NCBI RefSeq assembly: GCF_027941955.1
Contig: NZ_CP115960.1
Span: 3,054,501-3,118,500, forward strand
From: Sphingomonas sp. 7/4-4
GTDB lineage: Bacteria > Pseudomonadota > Alphaproteobacteria > Sphingomonadales > Sphingomonadaceae
Direction of reading: 5' to 3'
Length of the DNA stretch: 64,000 bases
Position 1 is the first letter of the stretch. Every line of letters starts with the position of its first letter. Made by a program: the position numbers and the translations under genes. Below, in pieces: positions 16,787 to 27,100 of the stretch. The notes beneath the pieces are model-generated. The model was not told the origin of the DNA. It made no database searches and was given only the letters and a program-made list of their open reading frames with translations.

Positions 16787-17076
16787 GGTGCCGGGTTCGG
16801 CGAAACGTGGATCGCGGCGGCGACGTGGCGGCGCAGCGCCACGGTCATGCGGCCGATCCGGCAGGCGACGGGCCCGCGCCCGAGAAAGGAGCGATGGAGC
16901 AATTCGACTTCGACGCCCTCGTCGAGCCCCAGCTCGCGCAGGCGGCGCCCCTCGGGCTCGGAAAGCAGATGCCAGTCGACCGCCGAGACCATTCCGGGTT
17001 CGAGACGAGGCAGTTGGGCAAGCCGGACAGGCTGGGGAATCGCAGCGGCGACGTTCATGCTGCGAGTCATTATCAA
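16783..17076 (-). CDS. feoA: ferrous iron transport protein A (SH3-like)
   Basis: 97 residues. The segment SEPEGRRLRELGLDEGVEVELL followed by GRGPVACRIGRMTVALRRHVA is the FeoA SH3-like fold. FeoA assists FeoB, probably through contact with its cytoplasmic domain. It overlaps the feoB start and must be in the same transcript. Several N-terminal starts are possible (17076, 17070, 17058); the assignment of the first is uncertain. No Fur box was identified by eye in the short upstream region. Confidence 0.9.
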   Translation of the reverse strand: MIMTRSMNVAAAIPQPVRLAQLPRLEPGMVSAVDWHLLSEPEGRRLRELGLDEGVEVELLHRSFLGRGPVACRIGRMTVALRRHVAAAIHVSPNPAP

Positions 17077-17115
17077 TAACCTGCCGGGTGCGCTAGTGGG
17101 GGATGTGCGGGAAGC

Positions 17116-17775
17116 TCACACCACCGGGTAGCGCAGGCGGCCGATGAAGCGTGACAGGCTGGGGCGATGCGAGGCGCGGGCGAGGAAGCCGGCCTTGGTC
17201 TTCTCGAACTTCATGATGTCCTCGATCCGCCGGCCGAGAAAGGCGCGGGTATCGGCATGGCCTTCGCTGTCGTCCTGGAGGAACACCGCGATCGTCGCGG
17301 CATAGATCGAGGCGAGCAAGCTACGCTTGGTGTAATGGTTGTAGTCGGTCGCGATATCGCCGGCGAGGCGCCACATCACGTCCGCCGAACGCCAGCCGAG
17401 CTTCGCGGCGCGGACAAGGTTCTGCGGCATGGCGAGAACCGCGGCGGCGCGGCGCAGCGCCTCGCGATTGGCGGCGAGCACTTCGAGCCGCGCCTCGACC
17501 AGGGCAGTGATCCGCGTCCGGATCTTCATCGCGGCGAGCGCCTCGGGTGTGAAGCGCGCGGCCATCGCGCGATCGACGCCGGCGAACCACGCGTCGATCA
17601 TCGCCACCGCACCGTCCGAGAAAGCGAGCCGGGCGACGTCATGATCGACGCCGAGGCTGTCGGCGGCGGCATCGAGCGCGGCCGTGTTCCAGCCGTCGAA
17701 GGCGGCATTGGCCGCCACCGCCGGGGCGAGCGCCTCGCGGAGTTCGTCGAGCGTTGCGTCTGCCAAGTCCATCAT
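17116..17775 (-). CDS. COQ9 family protein (ubiquinone biosynthesis)
   Basis: 219 residues, all-helical. The C-terminal region with ADVMWRLAGDIATDYNHYTKRSLLASIYAATI is the conserved COQ9 block that forms the lipid-binding and COQ7-contact surface in the eukaryotic protein. In alphaproteobacteria COQ9 assists ubiquinone hydroxylation steps. Its ATG overlaps the stop of the upstream exporter gene (ATGA), so the two are co-translated, although no functional link is obvious. Confidence 0.88.
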   Translation of the reverse strand: MMDLADATLDELREALAPAVAANAAFDGWNTAALDAAADSLGVDHDVARLAFSDGAVAMIDAWFAGVDRAMAARFTPEALAAMKIRTRITALVEARLEVLAANREALRRAAAVLAMPQNLVRAAKLGWRSADVMWRLAGDIATDYNHYTKRSLLASIYAATIAVFLQDDSEGHADTRAFLGRRIEDIMKFEKTKAGFLARASHRPSLSRFIGRLRYPVV

Positions 17776-18707
17776 ATGGATTTAGGCTCCCCTGCAGCGG
17801 ACGCAAGCCGCTCAGACTTGCCGCCACCTCGGACCAGCACCAGCGCCAGCGCGACGAGCACTGCACCGACTGCGTCCGCCGCGGCGAGCCGCTCGTCGAA
17901 GACCACCCAGCCGATCGCCGCCCCGACTGCTGGCTGGATCAGCAATGCGATGCCGACGACGAGCGGCGTCAGATGCCCGAGCGCGTAGATCATGCACCCC
18001 TGCCCGATCAGCTGGCTGACCACCGCCATTGCGAGCAACGGCCACCAATTGCCCGGCCAGACCTGCTCGCCGAAGGCGAATGCGAGGAACAGCAAGGGCG
18101 GGATCGAGGCGAGCGACGACAGCGCCAGCGCCGGCATCGGGGCGAGCCGCTCGCGCACGCCCGCCATCAGGACGAAATAGACCGCATAGAGCACCCCAGC
18201 GAGCAGGCAGAGCAAGTCGCCGCCGAGGTTTCGCGGCGACAGGTTCGCCGAACGCGCCATCAGCAACCCAGCGCCGACCGCGGCGAGCGCCAGCGCGAGC
18301 GCCTGCATCCGCGACGGCCACATCCGCGCGGCGATGAAGCCGTAGATCGGGAAGATGAACGTCGCCGAATTGCCGAACAAAGTGGCGTTGGCGAGCGTCG
18401 TGCGGCCGATGCCGATGTGCCAGCTCGCCAGATCGGCGGCGAAGGCGAGACCTGCCAGCGCGAGCACGCCCCATAGGCCACGCGATGCGCGGACCGGACG
18501 CTCGCCCATCAGCATCGAGGCGGCGAGCAGCACCGGCGCCGCCAGTGCGATGCGCCAGAAGCCGGACGCCACCGGCCCGACATCGGCAATGCGCACGAAC
18601 AGCGGGCCGAAGGCGAGCGCGATATTGGCGATCACCACGGCGGCGAGCGCCGTCGCGGCATGGCTTCTGACGGGAATAGTTTTCCTTGGGGCCCGGGCTT
18701 CCTGCAT
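17772..18707 (-). CDS. EamA/DMT-family transporter
   Basis: 311 residues with about ten hydrophobic helices in two repeated EamA halves. The first half contains FGPLFVRIADVGPVASGFWR and the second YFVLMAGVRERL. Family members export metabolites such as amino acids, nucleosides or drugs; the substrate is unknown. The start at 18707 was chosen because an upstream in-frame ATG at 18743 lies inside the leader of the divergent oxidoreductase. It is coupled to the COQ9 gene by an ATGA overlap. Confidence 0.85.
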   Translation of the reverse strand: MQEARAPRKTIPVRSHAATALAAVVIANIALAFGPLFVRIADVGPVASGFWRIALAAPVLLAASMLMGERPVRASRGLWGVLALAGLAFAADLASWHIGIGRTTLANATLFGNSATFIFPIYGFIAARMWPSRMQALALALAAVGAGLLMARSANLSPRNLGGDLLCLLAGVLYAVYFVLMAGVRERLAPMPALALSSLASIPPLLFLAFAFGEQVWPGNWWPLLAMAVVSQLIGQGCMIYALGHLTPLVVGIALLIQPAVGAAIGWVVFDERLAAADAVGAVLVALALVLVRGGGKSERLASAAGEPKSI

Positions 18708-18760
18708 GGTGCCCTGTAACGCCCTATCTGCCCCGGACCACAAGAAAGGGTTTCTTCCCC

Positions 18761-19870
18761 ATGCCCAGCCTGTTCGATCCGATCCAGCTCGGCGCGATCG
18801 CCGCGCCCAACCGCATCCTGATGGCGCCGTTGACTCGCGGCCGCGCGACCCGCGCGCACGTGCCGACGCCGATCATGGCCGATTATTACGCCCAGCGGGC
18901 CGGTGCCGGGCTGATCATCTCCGAGGCTACGGGCATCAGCCAGCAGGGGCTGGGCTGGGCCTATGCGCCGGGGCTGTGGAACGAGGAGCAGGTCGAGGCG
19001 TGGAAGCCGGTGGTCGCGGCAGTACACGAAGCGGGCGGGCGGATCGTCGCGCAGCTCTGGCACATGGGCCGGCTGGTCCATTCGGACTTTCTCGGCGGCG
19101 AACCGCCGGTCTCTTCTTCGGCGACCACTGCGCCGGGCGCCGTCCGCACCTATCCGGCGGAAGAGAGCGGGGAGATCAGGCGGCCCTATAGCCAGGCCCG
19201 CGCGCTGCGCGCCGACGAGATCCCCGGCATTCTCGACGATTATGCCAATGCCGCCGCCAATGCGATCCGCGCGGGTTTCGACGGTGTGCAGATCCATGCC
19301 GCCAATGGCTATCTGATCGACCAGTTCCTGCGCGACAATTCGAACTTCCGCGACGATTCCTATGGCGGCTCGATCCCCCACCGCGTCCGGCTGCTCCGCG
19401 AAGTGACGCAGCGCGTGGTTGACACCGTCGGCGGCGACCGCACCGGCGTGCGCCTGTCGCCCAACGGCGAAGTGCAGGGCGTCAACGACAGCAATCCGCA
19501 TGCGCTGTTCGAAGCGGCGGCCGCGGCGCTCGACCATGTCGGCATCGCGTTCCTCGAGATGCGCGAGCCGCGCCCCGGCGGCACGCGCGGGCTGCCCGAT
19601 CATCCGCCGGTGCATCCGGTGATTCGCAAGGTGTTCAAGGGCCCGCTCGCACTCAATGCCGATTACCATGCCGACGATGCGCAGGCGGCGCTGGATGCGG
19701 GCGAGGCCGATGCGATCGCTTTTGGCCGTCCCTTCCTCGCCAATCCCGATCTGCCGGTCCGGCTGGCGGAGAAGCTGCCGCTCAATCCGCAGCGCGAGGA
19801 GCTGTTCTATATCGGCGGGGCCGAGGGCTATATCGATTATCCGCGCTGGGACGCGGCTCAGGCGGCCTGA
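18761..19870 (+). CDS. Old Yellow Enzyme family alkene reductase
   Basis: 369 residues, TIM barrel binding FMN. Seen: MAPLTRGRA near the N-terminus, QLWHMGRLVH, the catalytic and FMN-contact block FDGVQIHAANGYLIDQFLRD followed by SYGGS, and a C-terminal DAIAFGRPFLANPDLP phosphate-binding segment. The His-Ala-Ala-Asn version of the active site (HAAN) is usual for the NemA/OYE type that reduces activated alkenes and nitro compounds with NADPH. It stands alone and converges on a membrane-protein gene, overlapping its end by 13 bases. Confidence 0.92.
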   Translation: MPSLFDPIQLGAIAAPNRILMAPLTRGRATRAHVPTPIMADYYAQRAGAGLIISEATGISQQGLGWAYAPGLWNEEQVEAWKPVVAAVHEAGGRIVAQLWHMGRLVHSDFLGGEPPVSSSATTAPGAVRTYPAEESGEIRRPYSQARALRADEIPGILDDYANAAANAIRAGFDGVQIHAANGYLIDQFLRDNSNFRDDSYGGSIPHRVRLLREVTQRVVDTVGGDRTGVRLSPNGEVQGVNDSNPHALFEAAAAALDHVGIAFLEMREPRPGGTRGLPDHPPVHPVIRKVFKGPLALNADYHADDAQAALDAGEADAIAFGRPFLANPDLPVRLAEKLPLNPQREELFYIGGAEGYIDYPRWDAAQAA

Positions 19871-20325
19871 TCGAAGCCGTCGATCCAGCGAGTGATGGCG
19901 GTCCGGATCTGCGTGCGTATCTTCGGATTAGCAGTGACCAAGAAAACCAGGATCAGCGCGAAGGGCCAGAACAGGAAGGCCAGCACGACGAGCAATGCCA
20001 CCGCGACGGCGATGCCGTAGCGCAGATTGGTGAGCCGCGCCCGATTGGAATAGTTCATGCGGATCGTGCGCGGCGCCTTGTCGTCATACCAGCGCCGGGT
20101 GACGAAGGTGCCGGAATCCAGTCCCGCGCTGCCCGCTTGCGCTCCCATTCCGCTTGCAGGAGGGGCCGACAGATCGCGCGGGCCGGGTCCGACTTCTCCT
20201 CCCCTGGCCCCGGCAAGGGGAAGGGAGGCCGAAGATCGCGAGGCCGGTTCGCCGGTCAGCGTGTCGATCACTTCGAGCCGGCGGCCGCGCTCCACCACTT
20301 TGTAGCGGGTGGGCGGCGGCCGCAT
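19858..20325 (-). CDS. small membrane protein of unknown function with a repeat-derived insert
   Basis: 155 residues from the ATG at 20325 (a TTG at 20331 is also in frame). The N-terminus RYKVVERGRRLEVIDTLTG is soluble. The middle, roughly residues 27-65, is low-complexity (SASLPLAGARGGEVGPGPRD) and is encoded by a GC-rich hairpin of extragenic-repeat type (see 20190-20225). Near the C-terminus are about two hydrophobic helices. No family was recognised. It follows ribH so closely that it is probably the last gene of the riboflavin operon. Confidence 0.7.
   Translation of the reverse strand: MRPPPTRYKVVERGRRLEVIDTLTGEPASRSSASLPLAGARGGEVGPGPRDLSAPPASGMGAQAGSAGLDSGTFVTRRWYDDKAPRTIRMNYSNRARLTNLRYGIAVAVALLVVLAFLFWPFALILVFLVTANPKIRTQIRTAITRWIDGFDQAA
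20190..20225. repeat. repeat-like GC hairpin inside a coding frame
   Basis: CTCCTCCCCTGGCCCC and GGCAAGGGGAAGGGAG form a hairpin much like the CTCCCC/GGGGAG element at 36496-36613. Here it lies in frame inside the membrane-protein gene and encodes its Pro/Gly-rich stretch without breaking the frame. Confidence 0.55.
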
Positions 20326-20327
20326 GG

Positions 20328-20747
20328 TCAAGCGAACCTGGCCTTGAGCGCCAGCATCGCCAGCGCCGCCTTCGCGGCCTCGCCGCCTTTGTCCTTCTGC
20401 GCGGGATCGGCGCGGACCAGGGCCTGCTCCTCATTCTCGACCGTGAGGATGCCGTTGCCGATCGGCGTTCCGTCGAGCGCCAGCGCCATCAGGCCCCGCG
20501 CGCTCTCGCCCGCGACGATTTCGAAATGATAGGTCTCGCCGCGGATCACGACGCCCAATGCGACATAGGCGTCGTAATGGCCGGTCTCGAGCGCCATCGC
20601 CACTGCGCCGGGCACTTCGAGCGCGCCGGGGACAGTGACGACCTCATAGTCGTGCCCCGCCTCCTGCAGCGCAGTGCGCGCGCCGTCGAGCAGCATGTCG
20701 TTGAGATGCGCGTAGAAACGGGCTTCGACGATCAGGACGCGGGCCAT
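20328..20747 (-). CDS. ribH: 6,7-dimethyl-8-ribityllumazine synthase
   Basis: 139 residues, normal length. It condenses the RibB product 3,4-dihydroxy-2-butanone 4-phosphate with the ribitylaminouracil made by RibD. Key segments are [15 protein letters not shown] and [23 protein letters not shown], which includes the catalytic histidine region, and [13 protein letters not shown]. Its ATG overlaps the ribBX stop (ATGA). It belongs to the rib cluster ribD-ribE-ribBX-ribH. No FMN riboswitch was recognised upstream of the cluster. Confidence 0.95.
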   Translation of the reverse strand: MARVLIVEARFYAHLNDMLLDGARTALQEAGHDYEVVTVPGALEVPGAVAMALETGHYDAYVALGVVIRGETYHFEIVAGESARGLMALALDGTPIGNGILTVENEEQALVRADPAQKDKGGEAAKAALAMLALKARFA

Positions 20748-21896
20748 CAATTCTCCAGATCGATTGCACGCTCGCCGACGATCGACAGGCCGTAGCCGTC
20801 GAGCCCGACAAGCGTATGGTGGGTGTTGGTGAGCAGGATCATGTCCTGCACGCCGAGTTCGGTGAGGATCGTGGCGCCGACGCCGTAGTCGCGCAGCTCG
20901 TCCATATCCTTGGGCTCGCGCACGCCGGCCTTGGCCTCGAGCGCGAGGCTGAACTGGTCGGGCCGCGGCTTGTTGATCACGACGACCACGCCCGCGCCCT
21001 CTTCGCCGATGATCTCCATCGAGCGGCGGAGCAGGCCGCCGCGACTGCCGCCCTCGCCGAAGATGTCGCTGAACGGCGAGAGCGCGTGCATGCGGACCAG
21101 AATGGGCTTCGACGAGTCGATCCGGCCCTTGACCAGAGCCACCTGCTCGCTCTCGGTCGCCTTGTTCCAGAAGGTGTAGGCGGTCCATTCGCCGCCCCAG
21201 TCGCTTTCGAACCGGGCCTCGGCGCGCTTCTCGACGAGGTGATCGTGGCGGCGGCGATAGGCGATCAGGTCGCGAGATCGTGCCGATCTTCAAATTGTGG
21301 AACTGGGCGAAGGAGACGAGATCGTCGAGCCGCGCCATCGTCCCGTCGTCCTTCATGATCTCGCAGATCACGCCGGAGGGATTGAGCCCCGCGAGCCGGG
21401 CCACATCGACCGCGGCCTCGGTATGCCCGGTACGGACGAGCACGCCGCCATCGCGCGCGACCAGCGGGAAGACGTGGCCGGGCGAAACGATCGCCTCCGG
21501 GCCCTTGGAAGCGTCGATCGCCACCGAGACGGTCCGCGCGCGATCGGCGGCGGAGATGCCGGTGGTGACGCCCTCCTTTGCCTCGATCGAGATCGTGAAC
21601 GCCGTCTCGTGGCGGGTGCCGTTGTTGCGCGACATCAGGTCGAGCCCGAGCTGGTCGACGCGCTCCTTGGTGAGCGCGAGGCAGATCAGCCCGCGGCCGA
21701 AGCGCGCCATGAAGTTGATCGCGTCGGGCGTCGCCATCTGGGCGGGAATGATGAGGTCGCCTTCATTCTCGCGGTCCTCGTCGTCGACGAGGATGAACAT
21801 GCGGCCGTTGCGGGCCTCGTCGATCAATTCCTCGGGCGAGGAGAGAAAGCCATGCTTCAAACGGGCCAAGGGACTTGATTGCTCAGGCTTTGCCAC
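20747..21896 (-). CDS. ribB: 3,4-dihydroxy-2-butanone 4-phosphate synthase fused to a degenerate GTP cyclohydrolase II domain (one frameshift)
   Basis: About 382 residues from a GTG at 21896, which overlaps the end of ribE, after removing one extra base near 21271 (after KIGTIS). The N-terminal RibB domain is intact: [36 protein letters not shown] and PGHVFPL. The C-terminal RibA-like domain keeps the fold ([25 protein letters not shown]) but lacks the zinc cysteines (CDCG) and the EGRGIGL catalytic loop of true GTP cyclohydrolase II. This matches the RibBX variant known from proteobacteria, so a separate RibA should exist elsewhere in the genome. Confidence 0.92.
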
Positions 21897-22490
21897 GGAG
21901 CGCCTCCATGCGCTGGAGATAACGGGCAAGCACGTCGATCTCGAGATTGACCGCCTGCCCGGGTTGCAAGGACCCGAATGTAGTGACGGCGGCGGTGTGG
22001 GGAATGATGTTGAGCATAAGATTTACGCCCGATGCAGTGTCTTCGATTGCATTCACGGTGAGCGAGACGCCGTCGACGGTGATCGAGCCCTTGGCGGCGA
22101 CATAGGGGCGAGATCCTTGCCGGCCGCGATCGTCAGCCGGTGCGACCCGCCCTCTTCGCGCCATTCGGCGACCACGCCGATGCCGTCGACATGGCCGGTG
22201 ACGATATGCCCGCCGAGCTCGTCGCCGAGTTTCAGGGCGCGCTCGAGATTGAGGCGGCGACCCTGGGTCCACATGTCCGCCGCGGTGCGCGAGACGGTCT
22301 CGGCCGAGACGTCGAACGCGACGCGGCCGGGCGCCTTGTCGACCACCGTCAGGCACACGCCCGAACAGGAGATCGACGCGCCGAGGTCGATCGTGCCGAC
22401 GTCATAGCTGGTGGATATCTCGACGCGCAGGTCGCCCTGGCGGCTGACGGCGACGATAGTGCCGATATCGGTGACGATTCCCGTGAACAT
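21883..22490 (-). CDS. ribE: riboflavin synthase alpha chain (one frameshift)
   Basis: 202 residues after closing a break near 22107 (GGGG on the plus strand, five needed), which restores [21 protein letters not shown]. It has the duplicated lumazine-binding barrels: N-terminal [10 protein letters not shown] and [13 protein letters not shown], and a C-terminal [15 protein letters not shown]. It dismutates two lumazines into riboflavin. The start overlaps the ribD stop by one base (TGATG). Essential in most bacteria lacking flavin uptake, so the break is more likely a sequence error than a mutation. Confidence 0.93.
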
Positions 22491-23445
22491 CAGGAGTGCG
22501 CGTAGACTTCGAGGCGGTCGCTGCCAAGCATCCGCGTATCGGTGAGCCGCCAGCGGCCATGCGCCGAGGCGAGATCGGTGAGGCCGAGATCGCCGAGCGC
22601 CGCCTTGCCGGTGCCGATCAGGATCGGTGCGCGGTAAAGGAGCAGGCGATCGACCAGCCCTTCGCGCAGGAACGCGGCCGCGGTCTCGGCGCCGCCTTCG
22701 ACGAGGAGATGATCGACGCCTTCGAGGCCCGCGATGTCGGACGGACGGGCGAGATCGCCGGCGGAGGAGAGGATCAGTCGGCGGGGCGAGCGGGACTCGA
22801 GTCCGGGGAGGCGCACATCGAGTTTCGGCCGGTCGATCTCGGCGGTGCGGCGGCCGACAAGGATCGCCTCGTGCCGAGCGCGTTCGAGATGCGCGTGGGC
22901 ACGCGCTTCGGGTCCGGTGATCCAGCGGCTCTCGCCCGAGGCGAGCGCGATGCGGCCGTCGAGCGACGTGGCGAGCTTGAGCGTGACGAAAGGCCGGCTT
23001 TGGCGCGCCGGGTGAGGAAGCCGGCCATCGCCGCGCGCGCCGGCGCTTCGGCCGCCCCTTCGACGACGTGGATTCCCGCAGCTCGCAACCGCGCCACGCC
23101 CTGGCCATTGGTGCGCGGATCGGGATCGCCGAGCGCGATCACCACGCGCGCGACGCCGGCGGCGATCAGGAGGTCGGCGCAAGCAGGTCCGCGCGGCGAG
23201 ACGTGCGCGCAGGGCTCCAGCGTGACATGGCAAGTCGCGCCGCGCGACTTTCCGGCCGCCTCGGCGAGCGCCATCGCCTCTGCGTGCGGACGGCCACCGG
23301 GCTGGGTCCAGCCGCGGCCGACGACATGGCCCTCTGCATCGACGAGAATGCAACCGACATTGGGATTGGGGGCCGTGCGCCCGCGTGCACGCTCGGACAA
23401 TGCGAGCGCCGCGGCCATCCACCGCGAGTCGTTCAGAAGCCCCAC
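22490..23445 (-). CDS. ribD: bifunctional pyrimidine deaminase/reductase (one frameshift)
   Basis: About 318 residues after closing a break near 23003, which restores RAKARPFVTLKLATSLDG. The N-terminal deaminase has the zinc motif PHAEAMAL and a downstream VTLEPCAHVSPRGPACADLL (C-x8-C). The C-terminal reductase has ESRWITGPEAR and LLVEGGAETAAAFL. It performs steps two and three of riboflavin synthesis. The start is uncertain: a GTG at 23445 gives a full N-terminus, while the ATG at 23418 lies within the family's first helix. Confidence 0.92.
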
Positions 23446-23780
23446 TTTTCGAGCTTGTCGTCGAGCCGCTTGAACTCGGCCTGCTTGGCCTCGCGCCGCT
23501 TCTTCAGCTCGGCCAGCTGGATGGCCTTCTTCGCCTGATCGATCTTCTGCTGCGCGCGAATCTGCTCGTCGGTGCGGGTGATCGGCCATTGCTCGACATA
23601 GATGATGTTGCGTTCGTACGGCTTCTGGAAGTTCGCATCCTTGAAGAATACGAAGATGATCAGCGTCGTCACGGCGAGCGAAAGCGCCATGAACCACAGT
23701 TCGTGCCGCCGGCGCGTCGCGAGGAAGAGGCGCAGATCGCGCCAGGCCGCGAGGGGCGAGAAGAATTTGAGAAAGGTCAT
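23433..23780 (-). CDS. membrane-anchored protein with charged C-terminus, function unknown
   Basis: 115 residues. A soluble N-terminal segment with RRRHELWFMALSLAVTTLIIF contains one transmembrane helix (about residues 30-50). A tyrosine/charged stretch follows, then a long Lys/Glu/Gln-rich helix likely to form a coiled coil (residues 75-115). The start at 23780 is chosen over an upstream one at 23861. Its last codons overlap the possible ribD start. No family was recognised; the gene order beside ribD suggests co-transcription only. Confidence 0.7.
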   Translation of the reverse strand: MTFLKFFSPLAAWRDLRLFLATRRRHELWFMALSLAVTTLIIFVFFKDANFQKPYERNIIYVEQWPITRTDEQIRAQQKIDQAKKAIQLAELKKRREAKQAEFKRLDDKLEKWGF

Positions 23781-23829
23781 GTCGGGCCCCAAGATAAGGG
23801 CGCGGGGGCTCCAGGGCAAACCCCGCGCC

Positions 23830-23851
23830 GCCGGCCGTCGAAACGGCCGGC
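23830..23851. terminator. GC-rich hairpin after tonB
   Basis: GCCGGCCGT and ACGGCCGGC form a perfect nine-pair stem with a four-base loop, six bases after the tonB stop. There is no T-run, so it would be a Rho-assisted or processing-stabilising hairpin rather than a classical terminator. Confidence 0.5.
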
Positions 23852-23857
23852 AAGGGC

Positions 23858-24523
23858 TCATTGGTCCTTGATCAGGAACCGGACGCTCAGCGTCTTCCAG
23901 CTCTCTTCAGGGATGCCGCCGCGGGTCGCCGGCTTGAAGCGCCATTTCGACAATGCCTGGCGCCGAGTGGCCTCGAAGAAGGCGTCGCTGGTCGCGCTGA
24001 CCGATTGCGCGGCCTTCACGCGTCCGTCCACGCCGATCAGTACCTTGATCTGGACGAAACCGTCGCGCTGGGCGCGAAGTTCGGTGGAAGGGTAAGCGGG
24101 CTGGAAATCCCGCGCGAAACGCGAATCCTGCTCGGCGCGGAGAAGTGGCGGCAGCGGTGGAGGCGGTTCGGGGACGAAGATCGGGCCCTCCTCGGCTTTG
24201 GGCATCGGGCGCAGCGGCGGATCGCCGATGTCTGTCGTCGTCTTTGTCGTATTTTCCGACTCGCTCTTGATGAACGGATCAGGGGCTTGGGGCGTCGGGT
24301 TCTGCGCGGCGCGATTGTCGGGTTTCGGCTTTGGCAGATCGATGGGCGGAGGCTCGAGGGGATCGCGGATCGGAATCACATTGATGCCGTCCTCGGGCCC
24401 CTTCGGAATGACGTTAGGCGCCGCGAAGATCAGTCCGGCGATCAGCGCTCCATTGATCAGCAGGGCGCTGCCCAGACTGACGGTGCGCGATTTTGGCGGT
24501 GCGTAGCGATGTTCGGCATACAT
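23858..24523 (-). CDS. tonB: energy transducer TonB family protein
   Basis: 221 residues. One N-terminal membrane helix (SLGSALLINGALIAGLIFAA) anchors it in the inner membrane. A Pro-rich periplasmic linker follows (PLEPPPIDLPKPKPD, PEPPPPLPPLL). The C-terminal TonB domain contains GFVQIKVLIGVDGRV and ATRRQALSKWRFKPAT. It couples the proton-motive force to outer-membrane TonB-dependent receptors. The ATG at 24523 has a GGAGAG site 7 bases upstream; starts at 24538 and 24562 are possible. No exbB/exbD is next to it. A palindrome at 24568-24584 lies in its promoter region. Confidence 0.88.
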   Translation of the reverse strand: MYAEHRYAPPKSRTVSLGSALLINGALIAGLIFAAPNVIPKGPEDGINVIPIRDPLEPPPIDLPKPKPDNRAAQNPTPQAPDPFIKSESENTTKTTTDIGDPPLRPMPKAEEGPIFVPEPPPPLPPLLRAEQDSRFARDFQPAYPSTELRAQRDGFVQIKVLIGVDGRVKAAQSVSATSDAFFEATRRQALSKWRFKPATRGGIPEESWKTLSVRFLIKDQ

Positions 24524-24567
24524 GGCGTTGCTCTCCATCCTTGGCCGGTCTCTTGCCGGCATTAGTG

Positions 24568-24584
24568 ATGATACAACGTATCAT
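24568..24584. promoter_or_regulatory. perfect palindrome upstream of tonB, candidate operator
   Basis: ATGATAC-AAC-GTATCAT is a perfect inverted repeat (seven-base arms, three-base centre) 45-60 bases before the tonB start and at the 3' flank of gltX. The size and symmetry fit a dimeric repressor site. The regulator is unknown and not encoded nearby. Confidence 0.6.
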
Positions 24585-24604
24585 TTAACGAGTAAATAGG
24601 GCGC

Positions 24605-25938
24605 CTATCCGACCGCCGCGAGACGCGACAACGCACGATCCTTGCCGATCAGCGGCAGGAGCGCGGCCATGTCGGGGCCATGTTCGCGCCCGGTGAGCGC
24701 GAGTCGGAGCGGCAGGAACAGCGGCTTGCCCTTGCGGCCGGTCGCTTCCTTGAGCGCGCCGGTGAGCGCGTGCCAAGGGTCGGCGGACCAGTCGACCGTC
24801 GCCGCCGCTTCCGTCGCCAAAGCGAGATAGGCGCGATCTTCAGCCGGCAAATCGGGCAAGTCGATCGGTCCCTCGACCACGCGCCACCAGTCTCCGGCCT
24901 CCGCGATCGTGGAGAGATTGGGGCGAATCGCCTCCCAGGCTTGCGACGTCATGCCGTCGGGAAGCCGCGCGGCTACGCTCCCGAAATCGAGCTGGTGGAC
25001 GATGCGGGCGTTGAGCTGGGCGAGCTCGGCCTCGTCGAAGCGCGCCGGCGCGCGGCCGAAACGGGCGAAGTCGAAGGTGGCGATCAGCGGCGCGGGATCG
25101 GCGAAGGGCTCGACGGGATCGCTGGTGCCGATCCGCGCGAGCAAGGCGACCAGAGCCTGCAGCTCGATGCCCGTTTCGCGGAAATGATCGACGCCGAGCG
25201 AACCGAGCCGCTTGGAGAGCTTGCCTTCGTTGCCGACCAGCAGCGCCTCGTGCGCGAAGCGGGGCGGCGTACTCCCCAGCGCGTCGAACATCTGGAGCTG
25301 GGTGGCGGTGTTCGAGACATGGTCCTCGCCGCGCACGACATGGGTGATGGCCATGTCGACATCGTCCACCACCGAGGGAAGAGATAGAGCCACGAGCCGT
25401 CGGCGCGGCGGATCACCGGATCGCTCATCGTGCCGGGATCGAAGCGCTGATGGCCGCGGACCAGATCGTCCCATTCGATCGGGGCGCCATGATCGAGCCG
25501 GAAGCGCCAGTGCGGCGTGCGGCCCTCCGCCTCGAAGGCGGCGCGCTCGGCATCGCTCAGCACCAGGGCGGCGCGATCATAGACCGGGGGCAGGCCGCGG
25601 CCGAGGAGCACCTTCCGCTTGAGATCGAGCTCCTGCGCGGTCTCGTACGCCGGATAGACGCGGCCGGCGGCGACCAGTTCGGCGAATCGCGCCTCGTAGC
25701 GATCGAAGCGCGCCGACTGGCGCTCTTCGCCATCGGGCGCGAGCCCGAACCAGGCGAGATCGGCGCGGATCGAAGCGACGTGCCGCTCCTCCGAACGCTC
25801 GCGATCGGTATCGTCGATGCGCAGCAGGAAGCGACCGCCATTTGCCTTCGCGAACATCCAGTTGTGGAGCGCAGTGCGCAGATTGCCGACATGGAGCGTG
25901 CCGGTAGGGCTGGGAGCGAAGCGCGTGGTGACCGTCAT
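24605..25938 (-). CDS. gltX: glutamyl-tRNA synthetase (one frameshift)
   Basis: 444 residues after closing a break near 25378 (GGG on the plus strand, four needed in [17 protein letters not shown]). Class I motifs are present: the HIGH-type [16 protein letters not shown] at the N-terminus and the KMSKS-type GKLSKRLGS in the second half. It charges tRNA-Glu, and in many alphaproteobacteria a GltX paralogue also charges tRNA-Gln. The gene is essential, and both halves are perfectly conserved around the break, which argues for a sequencing error. Confidence 0.95.
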
Positions 25939-26039
25939 AGCCGCGGACTAGGCTCCGCGCGCTTTAGCGGCAATGCCCCTTTGCCTCTCCGCCTCCGCGT
26001 CCTAAGGGGACGTCAGGGACCAGCGGACGGAGCGCGCAT

Positions 26040-26975
<936 letters not shown>

Positions 26976-27100
26976 AGCGTTCTCCGCCAAAATTGCGGGA
27001 GTCGCGGTGCATTCGTCAACTTTGCCTGCCGATGCCATGCCCTGACCGGGGTGGCGGGCTGAGGCGGACGGGCGGGTCATTGCGAGGAGTAGATCACGCC

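Noticed and set aside
23420..23780. FMN riboswitch upstream of the rib cluster
   Set aside because: ribD is directly preceded by another coding sequence and no RFN-element consensus was seen.
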